Shown piece by piece: positions 27,704 to 36,464 of a DNA stretch of 64,000 nt. The stretch covers positions 1,806,001-1,870,000 of the forward strand of contig NZ_JAUSZN010000001.1 in NCBI RefSeq assembly GCF_030817595.1, given 5' to 3'. The position numbers and the translations under genes were made by a program. The notes beneath the pieces were generated by a model. It searched no databases and had not been told where the DNA came from. It saw only the letters and a program-made list of their open reading frames with translations. How positions within the stretch are numbered: position 1 is the first letter of the stretch; every line of letters begins with the position of its first letter. This DNA comes from Neobacillus niacini (lineage in GTDB: Bacteria; Bacillota; Bacilli; Bacillales; Cytobacillaceae).

Positions 27704-28510
27704 TTAGATAGTTATATGGGCTCCAATTGCACCGCAAAATTCTCTCTTTTCTAAAAACACGGGTGTTACTCCTACCATATTCATATAAAACTCAAGAGCC
27801 TGTCTTAATGGGTTATTACCAACAGTGGCACTTCCGATAATAACAGCACTGTTAACCTGATGAATGGCTGCTGCCTGTGACGTTAACAACACTATCGTTT
27901 CTGCTATCATATTGGAAAGTGAAGCGAGCCGATCCGCTTCTAAATGTTTCAATCGATTACCCTTTGCAAAGTTTGCAGCTGTTAATTCTCCATTAATGGG
28001 ACTTTCAGCTGATTCATAAATGTCTTCTACTAGCATGTCGACATTTCCCTTATTTCCTTCCTCCGCGAGGCATGTGAGTTGATGGTAGCCTCGTACTTTT
28101 GTTAATAGAGACCCCAGTCCTGTAAAAGTTCCCCCGCCAATTCCACTGCCGAGAATCCGCTCTACCTTATCGCCTTTTACTACATGCCAAGAGGTTCCGG
28201 TTCCAATGTTTACGATTAAATAGTTATCTTCAATAGTTTTATTTTCTGCTTCTAATAAAAAACGTGTACCCTCACAGGTTGCTTGAAACTCAGGAATGAT
28301 TTGACTTTCGGGAAAATACTTCTTCTGTATGACACTCGATTTCCCGCCAGTTAATGAAACTTTCAAAGATGGCACAGACAGTTTAAGCCATGAAATGGCT
28401 GAATCCTGTTCGTTTATGGGGAATTTTTTAAAGTGCATTCTTCCATTTTCCTGATAAACCATTTTGATTAATGAACCGCCAGCATCAATTCCTGCAGTGT
28501 TCCGCAGCAT
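27704..28510 (-). CDS. coaW: Type II pantothenate kinase
   Basis: 268 residues. It phosphorylates pantothenate, the first step of CoA synthesis. The ASKHA fold is shown by the N-terminal AGIDAGGSLIKM phosphate loop, the central NIGTGTSWHVV phosphate-2 loop and the GSGIGGGTFTG segment, as in the staphylococcal/Bacillus type II enzyme, which is not feedback-inhibited by CoA. I use the ATG at 28510, with AAGGAG 8 bases before it; the upstream GTG lies in that site. It precedes selB by about 70 bases on the same strand. Confidence 0.9.
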   Translation of the reverse strand: MLRNTAGIDAGGSLIKMVYQENGRMHFKKFPINEQDSAISWLKLSVPSLKVSLTGGKSSVIQKKYFPESQIIPEFQATCEGTRFLLEAENKTIEDNYLIVNIGTGTSWHVVKGDKVERILGSGIGGGTFTGLGSLLTKVRGYHQLTCLAEEGNKGNVDMLVEDIYESAESPINGELTAANFAKGNRLKHLEADRLASLSNMIAETIVLLTSQAAAIHQVNSAVIIGSATVGNNPLRQALEFYMNMVGVTPVFLEKREFCGAIGAHITI

Positions 28511-28636
28511 CCTTCCCACTCCTTTAAAACGACTAGTATAATTACTAATTTGACAATCATCCTCATTTTCCTGCTTTTCATTTCACCATTCATAAAGAGT
28601 TAACCACTTACCTAGAACAAAAATAATCCAAACTAA

Positions 28637-28664
28637 AAAACCAGAACTGTTTTCTGGTTTTTTT
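28637..28664. terminator. Terminator after the broken membrane-protein pair
   Basis: Stem AAACCAGAA/TTCTGGTTT with a 5-base loop and A/T tracts on both sides; it can work on the minus strand for the pseudogene pair (its left flank is A-rich). Confidence 0.75.
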
Positions 28665-29147
28665 AGTGTTTTAATTCAACCAAGCGATAATAGACAATAA
28701 AAAAGGTTTGGAAAAATAAATAAAAACATATAGAGTACACGATTTGAAACCCATTCTTATAATGAAAAACTCCAACTTTGTGAAATAACCATTCATAGCA
28801 AATTGAAAATATAGTCGCAATCGATATAAAGAAAACAATATATTTATCACTGAGACAGAGCTTTTTATAAAAATAGAGAAAAAAATAGCCGTAAGGTGGA
28901 TAAAGTAGATAGACGACGAGATCCATACCAGTATATTTAGGACCATCCATAATATCATAATAATCAAATGGGATTACCCCAAAAGAGTTATCCATGATAC
29001 TCGCAACTGTTAAACTAAAGATAAAGATTAGTACCCTGAATTGTTTAGAAAATAATTTTGGAATAAAGAAATAAATACCCCACGCGATGATTACACCGGC
29101 TAGAACACAGTAATCATTTAAACCAAACCCGTTTCAGTCCAGGACAT
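28663..29147 (-). pseudogene. Frameshifted multi-pass membrane protein gene (second of a pair)
   Basis: The likely start is the ATG at 29147, overlapping the end of the upstream gene. That frame (MSWTETGLV) stops after nine codons. From about 29121 onward a different frame stays open to 28663 and continues naturally with GLNDYCVLAGVIIAW, then about 145 residues with several hydrophobic helices (for example SIMDNSFGVIPFDYYDIMDGP). The long frame has no start codon before its first helix. A one-base deletion at the TTTGGTTTAAA run near 29120-29126 explains both facts. The family is a Bacillus membrane protein of unknown function. A sequencing error is an alternative. Confidence 0.7.
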
Positions 29148-29622
29148 TGTATTCATCCCCTGAACTCGAATCCAGACCTCTGTACCATTTCAAGGTAAAT
29201 AATAGACTCCACAAGAAGATTGAATAGTATATAAATGTATAAAAATGATTCCATTGTTTAAAGGAGTACATGCCTTGGATTACGTTTATTAAATCAACCG
29301 TTAAAATAATCAAACTGAAAAGAATAAAGAAGAGTATCTTTTTGTTCAAGGGGCTTCGATAAATCAGTAAGGTGAATCAGGAAATCAATAATGGGACAAA
29401 AATATTTTTAAAAATAAGAACCGCAATAAATAACTTGATATCTGTTGTGGTTTTCATCCACTTAAACGTGTCAAATAATCCCACATAGGTATGAGTATTA
29501 ATGAGACAGCTTAATAAAAAAAGATAAGTAACCTCTTTGATCGAGGCACGCTTGTGAATTCTATTAAATAAAAACAGTCCGATAAGCACCCAGCTAATGA
29601 AAAAATAAAAGGTTACAATCAT
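29134..29622 (-). pseudogene. Membrane protein gene interrupted by an in-frame TGA (first of a pair)
   Basis: One frame runs from the ATG at 29622 to the stop at 29134, interrupted by a single TGA at 29379-29377. Both halves look like one protein: 81 residues with two helices (ending IFVPLLIS) and then FTLLIYRSP and about 80 more residues with two helices and a WYRGLDSS tail. About 163 residues in all. A nonsense mutation is the simplest reading. The gene overlaps the start of the next, also broken, gene, so the whole two-gene unit seems to be decaying. Function unknown. Confidence 0.7.
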
Positions 29623-29787
29623 GAATACTTCTCTCCTAATTCAAAGCAGCCATTTTATCCTCTTAATTAGCTTAAACCTTATCTGTTAAATCATTCATAC
29701 ACCTTCATAAATTAATCGACAAAAAGGAAGAATTTTTTAAAAATCCTTCAAATTCTTAAAATTATGGTTATTAGCTTAAGATAGTGT

Positions 29788-30510
29788 TCATTCTTTTCCA
29801 AATCTATCCAATAATCCAAATGGCACGTAGAGGATTAAAAATGTGATAACTGCAATGACCTCCAGTGGTAACATGTACAATGGCCATGGTCCTAAATAAT
29901 CCAAAATCGAGGGGTTAACCGGCTTTTCGGAAATATACATATAGTTTCCTTCAATAAAATAATTCAGTAAAAACACAAAGAAGGTATAAAGGTTAAGGTA
30001 CAAGAAAGCTTTCCATACACTCTTTGCGGTTGGTCTATATTTTTCAACAAACACAATAAACATGTTTGCCACCACTATTCCACCATGCGAAATAAAAAAG
30101 TGAACATAACGGAAATGTGGAAACGTGTAGGCACTTATATCGGGCGAAAGCATCGCCTGCAACGCACTGCCAACTCCTGCAAAATAGGTAAATTCAAAGA
30201 GGCTATAGCTCTTAGTAAGCAGTAAAGCTGCAGATAAAAGGATGGAAATACTGCTTAGATGAAACGGCAGTGAATATTGAATGGTCCACTCCCCGATATG
30301 CCAAAGCCACACATGCAGACTAATTTCGGAGATGATTAAAACTGCCGCTAACCCCGACCTGACAATGGTATTTAGGGGCGGCTTCCTCAGAACTTTTCGA
30401 AATAGAAAGATTAAGACAATGGTTCCAAACAAAACAAGAAATGTCATCCAATGTGTTAATGAAAATAAAATGAATACATCTTCGCCATCAGCCTGAAAAT
30501 ATCTTTCCAT
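29788..30510 (-). CDS. YwaF-like integral membrane protein (TIGR02206 family)
   Basis: 240 residues with about six to seven membrane helices (the first near residues 20-38) and conserved polar residues such as HVWLWHIGEW and PFHLSS in the membrane region, plus an FPHFRYVHFFISHG segment. These are the marks of the YwaF/TIGR02206 family, whose function is unknown. The start is supported by GGTGATGAA before the ATG. It appears monocistronic. Confidence 0.85.
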   Translation of the reverse strand: MERYFQADGEDVFILFSLTHWMTFLVLFGTIVLIFLFRKVLRKPPLNTIVRSGLAAVLIISEISLHVWLWHIGEWTIQYSLPFHLSSISILLSAALLLTKSYSLFEFTYFAGVGSALQAMLSPDISAYTFPHFRYVHFFISHGGIVVANMFIVFVEKYRPTAKSVWKAFLYLNLYTFFVFLLNYFIEGNYMYISEKPVNPSILDYLGPWPLYMLPLEVIAVITFLILYVPFGLLDRFGKE

Positions 30511-30610
30511 TTCATCACCGTTGTAGTGTGTCTATTAAAATTAATGATATGTTGACGTCATTTAGTATTTACCGTTATCATCATTACTATAAAATATAGG
30601 AGGCTATTTC

Positions 30611-30928
30611 ATGTCTGCATTAGTTTTTATGGCACTGTATCGTCCGAAGCCAGGAAAAGAGAATGAATTAACAGAAATCCTAAAAGTACATATTCCCGTC
30701 CTTCGCGAAGAAGGCTTGATAACCGAACGTGAATTATTAACATTACAAGCTGAGGATGGAACCATTATTGAAATAGCTGAATGGAAGTCTAGCGAGGCAA
30801 TTGAAAAGGCACATCAATCAGAAAAAGTAATGGCAGTATGGAACCAAATTGGTGCTTTAGCTGAACTCACAAATCTATCATCCCTGGCAGAAGCGAAATA
30901 TCCTTTTCCAAACTTTAAAGCTATTTAG
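30611..30928 (+). CDS. ABM-like dimeric alpha/beta-barrel protein
   Basis: 105 residues resembling the antibiotic biosynthesis monooxygenase (ABM) fold: a first beta strand with ALVFMALYRPKPGKE, a helix of the E-x-L-x-x-I-L-K type, and a middle strand with IIEIAEWKSSEAIEKAHQS. Many such small proteins are heme- or quinone-related oxygenases or simple binding proteins; no catalytic assignment is possible. AGGAGG precedes the ATG. It stands alone, divergent from the YwaF-like gene and convergent with sbcC. Confidence 0.7.
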   Translation: MSALVFMALYRPKPGKENELTEILKVHIPVLREEGLITERELLTLQAEDGTIIEIAEWKSSEAIEKAHQSEKVMAVWNQIGALAELTNLSSLAEAKYPFPNFKAI

Positions 30929-30941
30929 GTTTAGTGAGTAC

Positions 30942-30984
30942 AAAAAAACACGAGAGATTCTTAATGAACCCTCGTGTTTTTTTG
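30942..30984. terminator. Bidirectional terminator
   Basis: The arms AAAAAAACACGAG and CTCGTGTTTTTTT pair around a 14-base centre between the convergent ABM-like and sbcC genes, giving A/T tracts on both sides. Confidence 0.8.
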
Positions 30985-31038
30985 AGTGACCATGAACTTT
31001 ACTCTTTTATTTTTTAGGTCGCTCTAACAGCAAACCGA

Positions 31039-34000
31039 TTAATTTGTAAAAACAAATTCTGTCCGGCTTCCGGTTTGTCCTGCGATAACTTCTAGTCTAA
31101 TATCGATTCGTTCTTTCAGTTCTGGGACGTGAGATATGATTCCAACCAAGCGTCCGCTGCTTTGGATGTCCATTAGTGCTTCTATTGCTTGATCGAGCGA
31201 TTCAGGGTCAAGCGTGCCAAAACCTTCGTCAATAAACATCGTTTCTAATGAAACGCCGCCTGCATAGTTTTGGACTACATCGGCAAGCCCAAGGGCTAGT
31301 GAAAGAGAGGCTTTAAAGCTTTCCCCGCCCGATAAAGTCTTTACATGACGCTCTTGCCCAGTATATTGGTCAAAAACTAGAAGCTCCAAACCACTTTGAA
31401 CATTCCCTTTTGAACGATCCGTTTTCCTAAGAAGTTCGAATCTTCCTGCTGTCATTTTTCTTAACCGGACATTTGCTTCCCGTAAGATATCATCTAAGAA
31501 TGCCGCAAGAACATAGCGTTCGAATGTGATTCGATACGTATTTTGTCCTTTAGCAATTTCGTGCAGATGTCCAATCAGCTTATACCGTTCCTCTAAGACC
31601 TTCATTTGCTCATTAATTCTTTGTACATTGTTATAGATTTCAAGATTATCCCGTCTCTTAACAAATAGGTCCGTCCGTTGATTGGTAAGCTCTACAATTT
31701 CAAGTGCAAGCTTCTCTACTAATGCCTTTAACCCCTCGACATCAGGTGTCTTTACATCTTGTAAAAACTCAGTTAGTTCTTTAAAGCGATCTGAAACAGA
31801 GCGTAACTCTTCACGATAACTGCGAATTTCACCTTCAAGAATCCTGATTTCACTCTCAGTTTTCTTCGATGAATGATAGAGACTGTAATTTTCAAATCCT
31901 TGTTCAGCAAGTTTCGTAACAAAGATTCCTCTCTCTGCTTTAAGCTCCTGCTCTTTGCTAGAATGGTGTCTAACTGCGTCTTGCAATCTGGCAGTTTCAG
32001 CGGATCGTTTCTCTTTCACTGCTTGTAATCTCTGTTGTGCCTCTTCAAGCCTTTTCACCAACATTTCATGACGCTTTTTTGAGGTTGCTAGCGCCTCTTC
32101 ATATGCAGCCTGTGTTCGAAGATTCTCTGGGATAACCTTCATCATCCTAGAAAGGTTCGTTTTCTTTTCTGTAGCTTGTACAGTCAGCTGTGTTACATGA
32201 GCTGAAAGCTGTTGGATAGCATTTTTTAATGTGGTTTTTTCAGAATCACTATTCTCTAAGTGTTTGTTAATTTGACCAAGCATTTTGATTTGTTCATTTA
32301 GCGTTTTTTGGGCATTCTGGAGATGATTTTTACCAACAAGAATCTCTGATTTTGTTGCATGTAAATCGGTTTCCGTAAAGTCTGCCCGATAAGAGAGTAT
32401 TTCTTTTAAAAGTTCTTCACAGTTTTCCCGTTGTGTTTTTTCAATAGATTGAGCCTCAAAAAAGAGCGATTCAGCTGCTGCTTTTTCTTTTTCCAAAAGT
32501 ACTGCCTGCTGCTTGGCAGCTTTAAGGTCTTCTTCATTTGGGATAAGAGCCTTATCTGCTGACGCCGGTGCTGGATGGTGCTCAGAACCACATACTGGAC
32601 ATGCTTCACCTGTTGAAAGTCGAGCTGCTAAGAGTGACGCTTGTCCATGCAGCCATTTATTCTCCAATTCTTCCACAAATGATTTTGCATCCAGATACCT
32701 CGCACTCGTATTTTCGAACTTTCCAGCTTTCACTTTAAGGTCCTTTACAGCATTTTGATGGCGTCCAAGATATAGTTCGTATTTTTCCAAGCGGTCTAGC
32801 TCAACTTGCATTTTTTCCAGCTGTCGTTCATTTTCTAAAAATTTCAGCTGGCCTTTCTCAATTTCTGCCTTTTTGTCCTGAAGTTTTCTTACCTTTTCTT
32901 CCAAACTCTGAAGATTATTTTCAGCTTCTTCTTGCCTGTCCTTCGCACTTTTGAGAGAAGCTTCGACTGACGCTGACTCCTTTACTAAAACAGCAAAAGA
33001 ATAAACATCGTCCTTCATACTGATTAGTTGATTAACAGCTTCAAGTGCTTCTTGGCGCTCCCCTTCACGCTCTTGTTCTGCCTGCCATTGTTGTTCATAC
33101 TGTTTTGAGAGGACATCAAGTTTTTCTATTTCACTTTGTATAGAAGTAACATTTCCCTTTAGTTGATCCAAATCCCGCTTTAATCGGTGGCATAGCTCTT
33201 CTTGCTGTGCCAGTAGTGCTGCTTTATGCGCAAGCTGCACCTGTTTTTCCTTTTCTGCAAAAAGATCTGCTTGTGAGTCGAGCTTAAGTTTTGCCTCTTT
33301 TAATGCTTCTCTTGTTTGGATTTGTTTTAATATCGTTTCAGCTTCAAACAGCTTGCCTTTTAAGATATCTTGTTCCTGCTCCTTTTCTTTCAAGGCGATG
33401 ACCAATTTTTCAAGCAGGCTTTCCATACCATTGATTTCTTCCAGTAATAGCGGCATGAGTATCAAATCATTTACACTGTCTGCTTCTAAATAACCTTTAA
33501 GCTCTTCGTTCGTTATCGCTTGAATCCGCCTGAGGTTTTCACTCCTAGTCTGAACCTGCATTTCTACTGAATTTTTTAACTCTGTAGATTCAGTCTTTAA
33601 TCTCTCTTCGACCATCTTATAAATCTGTGTATGGAACAAGCGCTGTAAAATAACTTCTTTATCCTTACTATCAGACGTTAACAGCTTCCTGAATTCCCCT
33701 TGTGGAATCATTAAAATTTGGCGGAACTGATTGCTGTCAATCAGCATAATCTCTTTAATTTTTTCCTCCACATCATTAATTTTGGCAGCTAGTAATTTCT
33801 TTTCCCCGTTCTCATCCCAGCTGTATAATTCCGCTTTTGCTGGTAAGGTGGTGAATCCTTCGCCCTTTTCCTTTTTTTTAGGCTGCTGCGGAAGGCGGGT
33901 AATGGAATAAACTTTGTTTCGGATAGCGAAGTCAAGTGAGACCTCTGTTACCAAATCTGCTTTAGCAAATTGGCTTCTGAGTTCCGGCCCATTACGGTCC

Positions 34001-34176
34001 TCACCACTTGCTTTCCCATAGATCGCATAACTAATTGCGTCAAAAATCGTTGTTTTACCCGACCCTGTCTTCCCAGAGATCACAAACATGGTGCGATTAC
34101 CAAGCTCTGTGAAATCAATTGTTTCGACATCAGCGTATGGACCAAATGCCTGCATGGTTAATTTTAATGGTCTCAC
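31039..34176 (-). CDS. sbcC: SbcC, ATPase subunit of the SbcCD nuclease
   Basis: 1045-residue SMC/Rad50-like ATPase. With SbcD it cuts hairpins and protein-blocked ends in DNA during repair. Walker A GKTGSGKTT lies near residues 35-43. Long coiled-coil arms (about 175-900) meet at the zinc hook CPVCG near the middle. The C-terminal lobe has the signature LSGGESFKASL, Walker B in METMFIDEGFG and a D-loop. Its ATG overlaps the sbcD stop by 4 bases, so the two are translationally coupled. Confidence 0.96.
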   Translation of the reverse strand: MRPLKLTMQAFGPYADVETIDFTELGNRTMFVISGKTGSGKTTIFDAISYAIYGKASGEDRNGPELRSQFAKADLVTEVSLDFAIRNKVYSITRLPQQPKKKEKGEGFTTLPAKAELYSWDENGEKKLLAAKINDVEEKIKEIMLIDSNQFRQILMIPQGEFRKLLTSDSKDKEVILQRLFHTQIYKMVEERLKTESTELKNSVEMQVQTRSENLRRIQAITNEELKGYLEADSVNDLILMPLLLEEINGMESLLEKLVIALKEKEQEQDILKGKLFEAETILKQIQTREALKEAKLKLDSQADLFAEKEKQVQLAHKAALLAQQEELCHRLKRDLDQLKGNVTSIQSEIEKLDVLSKQYEQQWQAEQEREGERQEALEAVNQLISMKDDVYSFAVLVKESASVEASLKSAKDRQEEAENNLQSLEEKVRKLQDKKAEIEKGQLKFLENERQLEKMQVELDRLEKYELYLGRHQNAVKDLKVKAGKFENTSARYLDAKSFVEELENKWLHGQASLLAARLSTGEACPVCGSEHHPAPASADKALIPNEEDLKAAKQQAVLLEKEKAAAESLFFEAQSIEKTQRENCEELLKEILSYRADFTETDLHATKSEILVGKNHLQNAQKTLNEQIKMLGQINKHLENSDSEKTTLKNAIQQLSAHVTQLTVQATEKKTNLSRMMKVIPENLRTQAAYEEALATSKKRHEMLVKRLEEAQQRLQAVKEKRSAETARLQDAVRHHSSKEQELKAERGIFVTKLAEQGFENYSLYHSSKKTESEIRILEGEIRSYREELRSVSDRFKELTEFLQDVKTPDVEGLKALVEKLALEIVELTNQRTDLFVKRRDNLEIYNNVQRINEQMKVLEERYKLIGHLHEIAKGQNTYRITFERYVLAAFLDDILREANVRLRKMTAGRFELLRKTDRSKGNVQSGLELLVFDQYTGQERHVKTLSGGESFKASLSLALGLADVVQNYAGGVSLETMFIDEGFGTLDPESLDQAIEALMDIQSSGRLVGIISHVPELKERIDIRLEVIAGQTGSRTEFVFTN

Positions 34177-35318
34177 TTCACTGCCTCCTCTCGTAAAACT
34201 TTTTCAATCACGTCTGCCATTACTTCCTTTTTATCAGCTGAAAATTCAGCTGTTGTCATTTCTGTATAAAATTGCTCAAATAATTCGAGCTCAGATTTTT
34301 TCTCACTTCGTGTGATAGTAAATGACTGCTTTTTCTTCATATCCGTTATATCTATTTTCCGTTCAAGATGTAAGACGTTTGGATATACTTGACGTAATTT
34401 ATTGATTGGGTCAAGAAGTGCCCCTTCATCTAGTAAGGTGATTTTCAAATAATCATGCAAACGTTGTTTTTCATAAAAGAAAGGATCTAATAATTCCTCA
34501 AGATGTCCTTCAAGTTCACGCATGTCATGTGTTGGATTCAACGAGCGGTATCGATGAGAAAAGTTTCCTTTTTCGTCCATCTCGATAATAGAAATGGATT
34601 TATTTTGTTTCGCTTCTGAAAACGAATATTTTAATAGAGAGCCTGAATATTTAACCTTGTCATGTTTGATGGCGTCAGGGCTGTGGAGATGACCAAGAGC
34701 TGTGTAGGAAAAAGGTTCGAATAGCTCAGCACCTACACACCCAGAACCTCCAACGGATAGAACACGCTCCGAGTCTGATGTCTGTCCCCCAAGCACGAAA
34801 GCATGCCCTACTAAGACATTTGGTTCATTAGGATTCAAGTGTGCCTCCATTTTTCCAATCAATGCCTTCATCGCGTCCTGGTGGGAATGAATGGAATCAT
34901 CCTCAAGCAGCTGACGTACCACCCCGGGTTCTGCAAACGGAACTAAGTAGAAATTAACGCCGTTTACCTGTACGGGTTTAAAACTATTTGTTAGCTTACC
35001 AGATAAGTAGAAATGGCTGTGCTTATACCATGAGCTGCCAAATGACAATCTTTCAGCACTGTCATGGTTTCCAGCAATCGCAACCACTGGGGTCTTCAGC
35101 TCTACGTTAATTTTAAATAGTATTTCATCTAATAGATCAACGGCATCGGTTGGCGGTACGGAACGGTCATATAAATCACCGGCAATGACAACGGCATCCG
35201 GCTTTTCTTCGGCAACAATTTCTACAAATTGATTTAGTGCTTCCCTCTGGTTCTCTGTCATGTACACACCATGCACTAACTTTCCTAAGTGCCAGTCAGC
35301 TGTATGGATAAATTTCAT
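34173..35318 (-). CDS. sbcD: SbcD, nuclease subunit of SbcCD
   Basis: 381-residue Mre11-like calcineurin-fold exonuclease/endonuclease. The metal-binding motifs are intact: HTADWHLGK (about 5-13), VIAGDLYDR (about 45-53), AGNHDSAERL (about 82-91), a VGHAFV segment and the ALGHLHSPD motif near residue 225. A C-terminal capping and SbcC-binding segment follows. GGGGTGA lies before the ATG. It is the first gene of the sbcDC operon. Confidence 0.96.
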   Translation of the reverse strand: MKFIHTADWHLGKLVHGVYMTENQREALNQFVEIVAEEKPDAVVIAGDLYDRSVPPTDAVDLLDEILFKINVELKTPVVAIAGNHDSAERLSFGSSWYKHSHFYLSGKLTNSFKPVQVNGVNFYLVPFAEPGVVRQLLEDDSIHSHQDAMKALIGKMEAHLNPNEPNVLVGHAFVLGGQTSDSERVLSVGGSGCVGAELFEPFSYTALGHLHSPDAIKHDKVKYSGSLLKYSFSEAKQNKSISIIEMDEKGNFSHRYRSLNPTHDMRELEGHLEELLDPFFYEKQRLHDYLKITLLDEGALLDPINKLRQVYPNVLHLERKIDITDMKKKQSFTITRSEKKSELELFEQFYTEMTTAEFSADKKEVMADVIEKVLREEAVK

Positions 35319-35446
35319 ATATTGTCACCCCATCTTTATTCACTCATACCTACTATTATAGCAAAATACCATCTTTTGTGAGGTTGGAAATCATAGAAAT
35401 AACAGGTAATACTGGGCGGAGTTTTTTTAGTTTAAACGCAAAAAAC

Positions 35447-35472
35447 AGCCCGACACTTTGGTCGGGCTGTTA
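35447..35472 (-). terminator. Terminator of the cold-shock gene
   Basis: Stem ACAGCCCGAC/GTCGGGCTGT with a 6-base loop and an A-rich forward flank giving a T-run on the minus strand. Confidence 0.88.
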
Positions 35473-35490
35473 AATCATTGGCTTCATAAA

Positions 35491-35691
35491 TTACTTTTTA
35501 GTTACGTTAGCAGCTTGTGGTCCACGAGCACCTTCAACAACTTCGAAAGATACTTCTTGACCTTCTTCTAAAGTTTTGAAACCTTCTGTTTGGATAGCGG
35601 AATAGTGAACGAATACGTCGTTTCCGTCCTCAGCTTCGATAAATCCGAAACCTTTTTCAGAGTTGAACCATTTTACTTTACCGTTTTTCAT
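35491..35691 (-). CDS. Cold-shock protein (Csp family)
   Basis: 66 residues, a single OB-fold nucleic-acid chaperone. The RNP1 (KGFGFI) and RNP2 (VFVHY) motifs are present and the sequence is the typical CspB/CspD type of Bacillus ([22 protein letters not shown]). It binds single-stranded RNA or DNA and helps translation at low temperature. AGGAGG precedes the ATG and an untranslated leader of about 150 bases follows the promoter, as in cold-inducible csp genes. Which of the csp paralogs it is cannot be settled. Confidence 0.95.
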   Translation of the reverse strand: MKNGKVKWFNSEKGFGFIEAEDGNDVFVHYSAIQTEGFKTLEEGQEVSFEVVEGARGPQAANVTKK

Positions 35692-35874
35692 GTAAAAAAA
35701 TCCTCCTATTGGCTTAGATTAAGCCATGTGTAAAATTCACCAAATTACAACGTGATAGCTTTACTTCCACTTTCTTATCCAAACTTCTGTTAAAACTTGA
35801 ACAAGCTTTGTCACATAAATCTAATCTCGTGCAACGGCTGACTAAAATTTAACATTTTTTCAGGTGAACGTCAA
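35692..35874 (-). promoter_or_regulatory. csp promoter and long 5' untranslated leader
   Basis: On the minus strand TTGACG (35874-35869), 17-base spacer and TAAATT (35851-35846) with an upstream TGn extension form the promoter; the leader is then about 150 bases long, comparable to cold-shock mRNA leaders that act as thermosensors. No closed helix was modelled. Confidence 0.65.
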
Positions 35875-36072
35875 TAAAGTACTATAGACAAAAGCCTACA
35901 AAATTCGAGGTTTACAAGGCAATCTCACTATATTTTCACCTTACCTTTCATGATGATTTCTGTTCGGATTCGTAACCAAAACCTGGTTTCTACCAATCTT
36001 GCCAATTTTACATTTAATATCTTTGACGACATCTTTAATGAGTATTTCTAAACCTTAAAATTAACATAAAAA
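35875..36072. other. Gene-free stretch between csp and the ArsR gene
   Basis: No supportable gene or structure. Short TTG-started frames on the minus strand have no credible ribosome binding site. Confidence 0.4.
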
Positions 36073-36100
36073 ACGCCGAAGAATGTTATTTCTTCGGCGT
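36073..36100 (-). terminator. Terminator of the SulP-ArsR unit
   Basis: Stem ACGCCGAAGAA/TTCTTCGGCGT with a 6-base loop; the stem spans the stop codon of the ArsR gene and the minus strand continues with TTTTTTATG. Confidence 0.85.
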
Positions 36101-36442
36101 GGTCATGACTTCTTCATCCTCGTCTCTAAACTTATCTAATATAGTAATCGTGTCAACTAAATGATTATTAAAAATCTGACGAGCTACCGCTAAAAGTTCG
36201 ACAATCATGGGGTCTTTAAGCGTATAAATGACTTTGTTTCCTTCCTTTGTACCAGAGACAATATTCTTTGCTCTTAGTATAGTTAACTGCTGTGAAACAG
36301 CAGAACCTTCACTGCCAACAAGGGTTTGTATTTCGTTTACATTTTTGTCCCCTTCTGCTAGCAGCTCTAATATGCGGATCCTCAAGGGATGTGCAAGTGC
36401 TTTGAAGAATTCCGCCTTAAATTGCTGCATTTCAAGATTCAA
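36086..36442 (-). CDS. ArsR/SmtB-family regulator
   Basis: About 118 residues with the ArsR winged helix: FKALAHPLRIRILELLAEG, then the recognition helix SAVSQQLTILRAKNIV and a wing with KEGNKVIYTL. No clear metal-binding Cys pair is present; a sulfur-species or redox sensor is as likely as a metal sensor. The TTG at 36442 has AAGGA about 9 bases upstream; an in-frame GTG at 36451 is possible but overlaps that site. It follows the SulP gene by about 20 bases and is probably co-transcribed, acting on the dyad in the SulP promoter. Confidence 0.85.
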   Translation of the reverse strand: MNLEMQQFKAEFFKALAHPLRIRILELLAEGDKNVNEIQTLVGSEGSAVSQQLTILRAKNIVSGTKEGNKVIYTLKDPMIVELLAVARQIFNNHLVDTITILDKFRDEDEEVMTTPKK

Positions 36443-36464
36443 TCCATCCACTTCCTTAATTTAA

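Noticed and set aside
28520..28662. tRNA-Sec (selC) near selB
   Set aside because: No cloverleaf with a UCA anticodon, long variable arm or CCA end can be formed; the segment is AT-rich spacer and a terminator.
29377..29379. The in-frame TGA as a selenocysteine codon, given selB nearby
   Set aside because: No stable hairpin of SECIS type is visible just downstream, the protein is a hydrophobic membrane protein without redox motifs, and the neighbouring gene is broken as well. A nonsense mutation is simpler.
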